Shown here: piece after piece, positions 55,922 to 64,000 of the stretch | Layout of the letters: every line of letters starts with the position of its first letter | How positions within the stretch are numbered: the stretch's first letter is position 1 | Source: Stemphylium vesicarium | Lineage: Eukaryota; Ascomycota; Dothideomycetes; Pleosporales; Pleosporaceae | NCBI GenBank assembly: GCA_004380135.1 | Contig: QXCR01000015.1 | Coordinates: 310,001 to 374,000 of the forward strand | Length of the DNA stretch: 64,000 nucleotides | Reading direction: 5' to 3' | The notes under the pieces: generated by a model | What the model saw: only the letters and a program-made list of their open reading frames with translations | Databases searched by the model: none | What the model was told of the DNA's origin: nothing | Made by a program: the position numbers and the translations under genes

Positions 55922-58586
55922 ATGTCGGCTGAACCAGATCACTCCAAGCCGAAGGTGGATCTTTCAAAGTACGTTATTGCCACCATCTCTGGAATCGAGG
56001 GAATACTAATGAAGACGCAGAAACCCCGACGGCGCTGAGCCCAAAGACGTAGGCACTACCAAACACCTCTCTGAGGCTGCCTTTACTGACCCGCCACAGA
56101 ACGATGAGACCGCGACCGCCATTCTCAAGAAGAAGAAGAAGCCCAACTCTCTGATGTGAGTGTATCAAGTAACACTGGCAGAACTCATTACTGACCCCAC
56201 CAGTGTCACCGATGCCGTCAACGATGACAACTCAATCATCGCCCTCTCAAACAACACCATGGAGACTCTCCAGCTCTTCCGCGGTGACACAGTCCTCGTA
56301 AAGGGCAAGAAGCGAAAGGACACTGTCCTCATCGTGCTCGCAGATGACGATCTCGATGATGGCTCAGCGCGGATAAACCGTGTTGTTCGCCACAACTTGC
56401 GGGTCAAGCACGGCGACGTTATCACCATTCACCCATGCCCCGACATCAAATACGTATGTTTCCCATCAAAACTGTGCACTTTTGTTCAATTCTGACTTTC
56501 ATCACAGGCCAAGCGCATCGCAGTACTACCCATCGCCGACACCGTCGAGGGCATCACCGGATCGCTGTTCGACGTCTTCCTCGCCCCATACTTCCGCGAA
56601 GCCTACCGACCAGTCCGTCAAGGCGACACTTTCACAGCCCGCGGTGGTATGCGACAAGTCGAGTTCAAGGTGGTTGAGGTCGACCCGCCAGAGTTTGGCA
56701 TTGTCGCACAAGATACTGTCATCCACTGCGAAGGCGAGCCAATCCAGCGTGAGGACGAGGAGGGCAATCTCAATGAGGTCGGTTACGACGACATTGGTGG
56801 CTGCAGGAAGCAGATGGCACAGATCCGAGAGTTGGTTGAGCTGCCACTGCGGCATCCTCAGCTCTTCAAGTCCATCGGTATCAAGCCCCCGCGTGGTATC
56901 CTGATGTACGGCCCCCCCGGTACCGGTAAGACGCTGATGGCTCGTGCCGTCGCGAACGAGACCGGTGCCTTTTTCTTCCTGATCAACGGTCCCGAGATCA
57001 TGTCCAAGATGGCTGGTGAGTCAGAGTCGAATCTGCGAAAGGCATTCGAGGAGGCCGAGAAGAACTCTCCGGCCATCATCTTCATTGATGAGATCGACTC
57101 CATCGCACCCAAGCGTGAGAAGACCAACGGTGAAGTCGAGCGCCGTGTCGTCTCGCAATTGCTCACCCTCATGGACGGTATGAAGGCTCGCTCCAACGTC
57201 GTCGTCATGGCCGCCACCAACCGCCCGAACTCCATCGACCCCGCCCTCCGTCGTTTCGGACGTTTCGACCGTGAGGTTGATATCGGTATTCCCGACCCTA
57301 CCGGCCGTCTCGAGATCATGCAGATCCACACCAAGAACATGAAGCTCGGTGACGATGTCGACCTACAGACCATCGCCGCGGAGACTCACGGATACGTCGG
57401 TTCGGATTTGGCATCGCTCTGCTCTGAGGCTGCCATGCAGCAGATTCGTGAGAAGATGGATCTGATCGACCTGGACGAGGACACCATCGATGCCGAAGTG
57501 CTCGACTCGCTCGGTGTCACCATGGAGAACTTCCGCTTCGCTCTTGGTGTATCCAACCCATCAGCTCTTCGTGAGGTTGCTGTTGTTGAGGTTCCCAACG
57601 TCCGGTGGGAGGACATTGGTGGTCTGGAGGAGGTCAAGCGCGAGCTCATTGAGTCCGTGCAATACCCCGTTGACCACCCAGACAAGTTCCTCAAGTTCGG
57701 CATGTCCCCATCGCGAGGTGTACTATTCTACGGTCCCCCAGGTACTGGTAAGACGCTTCTTGCCAAGGCTGTCGCCAACGAGTGTGCGGCCAACTTCATC
57801 TCCATCAAGGGTCCCGAGTTGCTCTCCATGTGGTTCGGTGAGTCTGAGAGCAACATCCGTGACATCTTCGATAAGGCCCGTGCCGCCGCACCTTGCGTCG
57901 TCTTCCTCGACGAGTTGGACTCCATTGCCAAGTCGCGTGGTGGATCTCAAGGAGATGCTGGCGGTGCTTCCGACCGTGTTGTCAACCAACTTCTGACTGA
58001 GATGGACGGTATGACATCGAAGAAGAACGTTTTCGTCATCGGTGCCACCAACCGACCGGAGCAGCTTGACAACGCTCTGTGTCGTCCTGGTCGTCTGGAC
58101 ACTCTTGTCTACGTTCCTCTGCCCGATCTTGCGTCGCGTGCCAGCATCATCAAGGCCCAGCTCCGCAAGACCCCTGTCGCCGACGACGTCGATATTGACT
58201 TCATCGCCCAGAACACCCACGGATTCTCTGGTGCCGATCTTGGTTTCGTCACCCAGCGTGCCGTCAAGCTCGCCATCAAGCAGTCCATCTCGATCGACAT
58301 CGAGCGCCGTAAGGCTCGCGAGGCTGCTGGCGAGGATGTCGACATGGAGGTTGACGAGGAGGACCCCGTACCCGTGCTCACCAAGGCCCATTTCGAGGAG
58401 GCCATGCGGTCTGCTCGTCGCTCCGTTACCGATGTTGAGATCCGCCGGTACGAGGCATTCGCCCAATCAATGAAGAACTCTGGCGGCTCAAGCTTCTTCC
58501 GCTTCCCCGACGCAGACAACGCGGCGGCAGGCGGTGACCAGAATACGTTCGGTGCTGGTGGCGAGGATGAGGACCTGTACAACTAA
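55922..58586 (+). CDS. CDC48: AAA+ ATPase Cdc48 (p97/VCP)
   Basis: Five exons: 55922-55968, 56021-56048, 56100-56155, 56204-56453 and 56508-58586, giving 819 residues, the usual length. The N-domain (about 30-200) is followed by two ATPase modules. D1 has Walker A GPPGTGKT at 262-269 and Walker B FIDE at about 319-322. D2 has Walker A at 536-543. The C-terminal DLYN fits the conserved tail that binds PUB/PUL cofactors. The hexamer extracts ubiquitinated proteins from membranes and complexes for proteasomal degradation, including ER-associated degradation. The first three introns crowd into the N-terminal 45 codons, with exon two only 28 nt. The small exons code for a charged, poorly conserved N-terminus. 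Confidence 0.98.
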
Positions 58587-59248
58587 GAGAAGTTGAGGTT
58601 GGACGGTGAATGAATGAAGAAGATTCATACGGGATCATGACGGATGGGTTTCCTTTTTCTCTCTTACCATCATACGGCATGAATAGGCCTGATTGGCTCT
58701 AGATAGATGGGAGGCGCGTAATTGAAGGCGCTTGACGAGATATCAGCAGCAGTATCTGAATGAGAAATCATGTCATGAAATATGCTCTTATTGTGATGTG
58801 AGATGATAACATGTTCTAATTACTGGCTTTAGCGGCATACAGTGTGATGCTTCTGGCCTCTTTACAAAGACGGAGCTGCTAGATGGGGTACAATATACAC
58901 ATGGACCAAGGTGCAGGTTCACGTGTGGCAAGAAGCGGTCTAGACGACAAGTGGGTTACGAGCATGTAACGTGGGCGTGCGTTCATGGCCGAGACCGACC
59001 GGCCAACTAGCTTTAGGTCTGTTTTAAGCGCCAGACGGTGTTGCAACGGTAACATGCTTCAAGACGGTTTAGAGGAGGACTAGCCGCTCTGTTGTACCGA
59101 TGGCAGGTGTATCGAGTGACGGGATACGAATGTCCTGGATAGCTGTTTACCGTGATGGTGTGCCTTGGATAACCTCGGTCTGTATGCCGCGCGGAGGAGA
59201 AGGCCAGCCATGGCGAAGGGATTGTCTGAAAGGAGAGCGACAGGCACA
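58587..59248. other. convergent 3' flanks
   Basis: About 660 bp between the stops of CDC48 (plus) and the small acidic protein gene (minus). AT-rich stretches around 58740-58830 look like 3' UTR. No gene. Confidence 0.6.
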
Positions 59249-59695
59249 TCACTTATCATCCTCATAAGTAATCTCACACACCTTCTCCAACTCCTTCATA
59301 ACCGTCTTAGCCCCAGCATCAATCGCCGTCTTGGGAATCTTCAAATTGATATCAATCCCATCATCTCCGTCGCCATTAGCCTGTTTTTCATCGCCTCCGC
59401 TTCCATTGCTGCTGCTCTTTGCGCTTCCGTCCAGGTCGCGCGTGTGCTCGCGGATGCGCTGCATGGCTAGGTTCCGGGCTTCTTCGCAGGTGGTGGCCTG
59501 GCCGGAGCGGAAGAGCTCGGTGATGTAGGCGCGCAGGGCGTCTTTGAAGCCGGTTGAGCGCAGCTGCTCGTCGAGGGTGGCTTCTATGTTGCGGATGCCG
59601 GGGCCGGAGAGGAGGGCGGAGTAGATGTTGTTGCGCAGGTCGCGGGAGATGCCTGATTGGGCTTGTTGGGTTGTGATGGGGATAGTGTCTGACAT
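59249..59695 (-). CDS. small conserved hypothetical protein
   Basis: A single exon of 148 residues. The first 85 residues appear all helical (SRDLRNNIYSALLSGPG, NIEATLDEQLRSTGFKDALR, AYITELFRSGQATTCEEA). A Gly/Asp/Ser-rich linker (about 92-112) follows, then a short helical end (AIDAGAKTVMKELEKVCEITYEDDK). Amphipathic helices and a steady codon pattern argue for a real gene. The helical half loosely recalls small Sus1/ENY2-like helical proteins, but I cannot support that assignment. Role unknown; no signal peptide or membrane segment. Confidence 0.7.
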   Translation of the reverse strand: MSDTIPITTQQAQSGISRDLRNNIYSALLSGPGIRNIEATLDEQLRSTGFKDALRAYITELFRSGQATTCEEARNLAMQRIREHTRDLDGSAKSSSNGSGGDEKQANGDGDDGIDINLKIPKTAIDAGAKTVMKELEKVCEITYEDDK

Positions 59696-61292
59696 GTTTT
59701 GTCTTGGTGCCAGGTGTTCTTTGGGGGAAAAAAAAGGAGAATAATCAATGTCGGGGTTGGGCGTTGATTTGGTATGTTGGGTCCGATGTCAGGCGTTTTT
59801 TTCCAAGCAAGGGGAATAGGTGCACGTCCGATCCGATATTAAACGTTATTTTGGAGAAAAGGAGTATTGCAGTCCGGGTAAAGATGTTGTATGGAGAAAG
59901 GAGTTCTTTGGGACCCAGTGTTGGTGGTTATTTCGAGCAAGGCGTAATGTCGGCAACGGGGTGCAAATCAATAAATGGAAGAAAAGAAGAGTCAAGGAAT
60001 CAAGGGACGTTGGAGACCAATACCGGGTCAACTTCCAATGTGGCAGTAGTTGCTGATCCTGTTCGCGTGGGTTGTGGGCGCACGTGGGGTTGTGCTTTCG
60101 GTACTGGGGACTATGTCGGATGTCGTAATATAAGGATGATGACAACAGACAGCTTTTTTCTCACGTGGTGAGGTGCGGCGGGCGGAAGTAACCGTATTCG
60201 CGACGGGATTGCCGGGAATAGGGTCTAGTTTAACGTTGGCGGTGAAGATCCCAAGGTCGCGTGTCGTTGTGCGCTGGTTTACCGGGAGTGGGTTGCGGGC
60301 TCGTTGCGGGCTCGTGATGCGAACGGCAATGGTCCCAGAGGGAAGCAGACAGCTGGAAGCGGGCAGGTGCAGCTGGGGAGTATATTAAGTTTGCTGCGGC
60401 GAAAAGCAAAAAAGACGGCGTGGGAGTTGCAGCAAGTTGGTTCTGGGGTCGGCCTGTCTAGTTGATGGGCGGTGCGGTGGTGTGCAAGGCTATGTACAGT
60501 GTTGTCGTGGTGTTCGGTACCTGCATGCTTTATCGCAATATTGGCTCCAAGCACCCAAGCTTCTCCCAGGTAGAAGCCAGCACGGACGTCTTACCCGCAT
60601 TGGCTTCGGTTGGCCTGCTAGCCGCCTGTCGGACGGTATTGGGTATTGGCAATCCAGATGCAGCACCAGACTCCCCAATCTACGCTGCCAGCTGCTGCAA
60701 TCTGAGCCTGCGTCTTCTTCCGCTCTCTCGCTCGCTTTTGCTGCTGTTCTTCTGTGCAGTTCCGTGCTGTTGCTGCTGCGGGCGTCTTACTGCACATTCT
60801 TCTTCTTCGTCGTCGTCGTCTTCTTCTTCTTCTTCTTCTTCTTCTTCTTCTTCTTCTCTGCCTCGCACGGTCGAATGCACAGCCCGCCCGCGTCCCTCCT
60901 CCCTGCAAGGTGCATCGCAGCCCCGACGATACGCGCTCTCCCCCATCAGGCCTCGACGACAAAGCGCCTACACGCCGGCCTCGACATCTTCACCCTCCCG
61001 CCCAGCTCCACCAAGGGCTGTGTATCTGAGACTGAGCCTGCCCTCCCGACTTGCTCCCGCCCGGCGACGAAACACGCCGGCTCAATCTCGCTTCGTCTCA
61101 GACAGGGTGCCCCAATCGACGCAGACAGGCCTCCCAGCAGCGCCCTGGACCGGCCTCAAGTCTAGCGCCCTGCCGCCATCGATAACACAGACGTCGTCCC
61201 CTCCACGTCCGCGAGCTTGCTGAAGAGGGCTTGGCAGCATCACCGACCTCCACCCTCTGCCAACCCTCGGACTCGCTGCGACGTCACCCGCC
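59696..61292. other. long leader/promoter region of STE50
   Basis: About 1.6 kb between the divergent starts of the small acidic gene and STE50. The part from about 60700 is pyrimidine-rich and holds a TTC/GTC microsatellite. Overlapping plus-strand frames of 240-250 codons (60437-61223) are created by that repeat and are not accepted. A long STE50 5' leader is likely. Confidence 0.5.
60797..60857 (+). repeat. TTC/GTC trinucleotide microsatellite
   Basis: About four TTC units, four GTC units and then about twelve TTC units, nearly perfect over 61 bp. It lies about 435-495 bp upstream of the STE50 start, probably in its leader or promoter. Confidence 0.85.
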
Positions 61293-62976
61293 ATGGCCTA
61301 CACCACAAAGTACCACGAGGACTCGGACGCCGACGACGAGTTTGAGCGCCAGGCCATATCTTCCCCGACCCTGCCCCAAGAGTACGAGAGCTCGCCCACT
61401 AGCTCAGGCCCGCTGAGCACCGAGCACACCCCCACCACCTTCACCCATTCCCGCGACAGCAAGAGCAGCCCGACGGGGCACATAATGGAGTGGAATGAGG
61501 ACCAGACGGCCGACTTCATAGCCGACCTCGGTCTGGAGCAGTACTCGGATACCTTTGCTAGTAGGTGGCCTAATGTGGCGCGGCGAAGAGCTGTATACTA
61601 ACGACATGTCCGCAGACGAGGGCATTACCGGCGATGTGCTGGCTGCGCTGCAGCATGCGGAGCTGAAGGAGCTGGGCGTGGGCAGTGTGGGCCACCGCCT
61701 CACCATTCTCAAGGCCGTCTATGACATCAAGATACGGCAGAATGTGCCCATGGACCCAGACGACTACGTTCCCTTGTGTGAGTTTGCTGGACCCATTCTC
61801 TCTTTACCCCGACCAGTCTAACCTCGCGCAGCTGCCGACACATCGGCACAGGAAGCCCCGCCCACACAAGATGACTTCGCAAAGGTCATCCGCGTCGTCC
61901 AGGCCCGCGACGAGCGCATACATACCGCCGAATCCGAGCTGCGGCACCTGAGAGAAGACCTCAGCCGCGTCATGGACGAGAACAAGCGTCTGCGGGAGGA
62001 GATACTACCACTGATGCGCATGTTGAAAGACAGCCAGCCGCTCCCAACTCCCCACGAGCACTCTCTTACTTCTCCACCAGCAACTCAGGAGAGATCCGGA
62101 GGAAGTAGTCTGTCGCGTAAGTTCTCCACCAAGAAGCTTTTCCTTGGTTCCGCGCCAAAGAACCCCTCTCCAACCGTCCAAGAGCATCGCGCTCTGGTCG
62201 ACCATTCTTCGTTGGATCCTTCAGCAGCAGCCGTCGCAGCCTCCTCACACCTCACAGCATCCCTCGGTGGTGGCGGACCCCAAATGTCGCCCAATTCCAT
62301 CGCCCAGCCTTCGCCCACCTCACCCGCATACACACAACCCCAAGGTCGCCAATATAACCGCGACATACCCCGGAGCAACCACGACCACGAAAACAATACT
62401 GGCTGGAGTCAAACAAACACATGGGGTTCCGAATCCACTGCCGTATCCGATCGCAATCGCGACCCCCGCGGTACTCCCGCACCGTTATCCTCGCGACCGA
62501 TGCGAAGCAATGCCGCTCCAACACCGAATCCTGACGACCGCGATCCGCCCCTCTCTGGTGGCTCCAGCTCAATGAACGCTTCTACCTCCAACCCCGCATC
62601 AACACCATCCACGAACCCGCAAGTCGAGATCTTCAAGTCTTTCCGCGTCTCCATCGACGACCCATGTCACAAGGTGCTCCCCGTTGCGCTCAAGAAATAC
62701 AACATCACGGCAGACTGGCGGCAGTATGCGCTGTATATTGTACACGGTGATCAAGAGCGATGTTTGGGACTCAACGAAAGGCCACTGATACTGTTCAAAC
62801 AACTTGACAAGGAAGGCCGGAAGCCAATGTTCATGCTTAGGAAGCATGCAGCACCACAAGAAGGCCATGTCAGTACCGTGGGCGGAAACGACGTACGGCC
62901 TGTGAACCCTCAGACGGAAAGCTTTGGCTGGGGCAACCAAAATAGGGGGACACCTCTGCCTGGTGGTGTATTGTAA
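61293..62976 (+). CDS. STE50: MAPK-cascade adaptor Ste50 (SAM + RA domains)
   Basis: Three exons: 61293-61560, 61616-61777 and 61832-62976, giving 524 residues. A SAM domain at about 62-130 is assembled from exons one and two (WNEDQTADFIADLGLEQY, ELKELGVGSVGHRLTILKAV). A coiled coil follows around 155-205 (DERIHTAESELRHLREDL). A Ser/Pro-rich linker leads to a Ras-association domain at about 408-483 (FKSFRVSIDDPCHKVLPVALKKY, LFKQLDKEGRKPMFMLRKH). Ste50 tethers the MAPKKK Ste11 through its SAM domain and binds Cdc42/Ras-type GTPases through RA, in mating/filamentation and osmotic-stress signalling. Domain order and length agree with Pezizomycotina orthologs. Confidence 0.94.
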
Positions 62977-64000
62977 ACAACATGTATCGCTCAAGAGTGG
63001 TGAATATGTGTTGTATGCTTTGCGAGTACGCAAGCATTGTAAGATTCAGGATGGGCGTCGAAAGACGTGGTACCGGATAGCCACGGTCCGTTTCGTCGAG
63101 CTGCGGTCAGCCATGGCAACAGATTCAAGAAAGAGCCCCGGACACCAGCACCGAGACCCTAGCGCATCCCATCATCATGACTGGAGTTTTCGGCGTTCCA
63201 GACGGGCATTTACAGCGTACAATTCGCTCATGCTCAGCTATTCATCTTTCTGGCCACTTCATGGCAACCGGGTTTCAAAAAAGGGAGAGACAATCGAAGA
63301 ACCACCTTCCAACATTTATTAGAAAGGAAGAGATGGAACAGGAAAGAAAGGGGAAAAGATCATCAACCAAAGGGGATCTTCTGAGACGATTTATTTTGTT
63401 GTGTTCATCTAAGGAAATCCATATTAGCGACTTCTGGCTTTGGGAACAAGCCTCGCATTCTTCTCATATGTCGTTTCTCTTCTATCGCACAGCGAGAGCG
63501 TCATATAAAACGTATCGTATCGTATATTTTAAACAAAACCAATTCTTGCATTTCGGCAATGCAAACAATTTTCAACCCCAAAACCCTTTTTACAATTTTC
63601 CAGATCGAAGCCCTTACCTAATCACAGACAAGCGATACAGATTCTCATCTTTCCAGCTATCGCATAGCAATAACCATCGAACAAGTGCATGGGCACATCC
63701 CAGCTCCACGGCAAGAAAAAACGTCATTACAGCAATCCAAGCAATCATTCAGATCAAAAAGAAGAAAATAAGTCCAGCCTATCCTGACAGACCATTGGTA
63801 TTCCAAATCCCCATTTCTCAGCTCAGCTCAGCCGAATCTAGCCTAACAAACAAACAAACTCCCACAACCTCATTTCCCACGCCTCGGTATCAATTGACTG
63901 TTTTCTTACCACCCTCTCTCCCTTACTATTTTCTCACCCGTAATCAGCATCATCGTCATCAGCGCCCGTTTGCGATTGAACCCCCCGGAGGCCCAAGACC
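62977..64000. other. 3' flank of STE50 to window end
   Basis: About 1 kb, AT-rich with poly-A-like runs around 63500-63600, consistent with 3' UTR and spacer. Two minus-strand frames near 63900-64000 could be the tail of a gene beyond the edge, but neither is decisive. Confidence 0.45.

Noticed and set aside
60437..61223. two overlapping plus-strand frames of about 240-250 codons upstream of STE50
   Set aside because: Both depend on the TTC microsatellite giving poly-Phe or poly-Ser. They fit a leader, not a protein.
63934..64000. possible acidic C-terminal tail (ending ADDDDADYG and stop) of a minus-strand gene beyond the edge
   Set aside because: A second frame (ending GGSIANGR and stop) is equally plausible, so neither can be chosen from 67 bases.

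Overview
The window is nuclear DNA of a filamentous ascomycete, most likely a dothideomycete of the order Pleosporales. Protein-coding genes carry short introns, mostly 47-60 nt, with GT..AG ends and CTAAC/CTGAC-type branch sites. The gene set is typical of Pezizomycotina: a Zn2Cys6 regulator, Nha1, Ste50, Mkt1, a Dpb11/Rad4-type BRCT protein and Cdc48. Two secreted proteins look like lineage-specific Dothideomycete families. The order-level placement is inference. I see no rRNA, convincing tRNA, transposon or CRISPR array.

Layout. 0-8 kb: the acidic tail of an unknown gene, a four-helix MARVEL-like membrane protein, a Zn2Cys6 transcription factor facing an O-methyltransferase, a metallophosphoesterase and the H/ACA snoRNP protein Nhp2. 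8.7-18.7 kb: a C2H2/fungal_trans transcription factor, then after a 3.5 kb gap a Cdc25-type Ras exchange factor (SH3, degenerate WW, RasGEF_N, RasGEF). 18.7-31.6 kb is gene-poor: a GPI-anchored GH16 enzyme, a Pro/Ala-rich secreted protein, an F-box-like protein and a small Cys-containing secreted protein. 33.4-39.7 kb: an RGG-box protein with two related C-terminal modules, a SIM/coiled-coil nuclear protein and the Nha1/Sod2 antiporter. 43-64 kb: an arrestin-related (ART) adaptor, Dpb11/Rad4, a 2OG-Fe(II) oxygenase divergent from Mkt1, Cdc48, a small acidic conserved protein and the MAPK adaptor Ste50.

Most genes are housekeeping or signalling genes with no operon-like link. Plausible functional themes are Ras/MAPK signalling (Cdc25, Ste50), ubiquitin-linked turnover (ART adaptor, Cdc48) and cell surface/secretion (GH16, two secreted proteins). 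The O-methyltransferase beside a Zn2Cys6 factor recalls secondary metabolism, but no backbone synthase is present.

Reading splice sites changed several models relative to plain open frames. The Ras GEF ends in a separate 28-nt exon encoding a conserved tail. Dpb11/Rad4 gains a 35-codon first exon and has two competing donors in BRCT3. Mkt1 needs a GC-AG intron. Two genes contain in-frame 51-nt introns. The small secreted protein gains a Cys-rich last exon. I found no clear undescribed multi-gene system. The best novel leads are the tandem-module RGG protein, the lineage-specific secreted proteins and two near-perfect regulatory inverted repeats.
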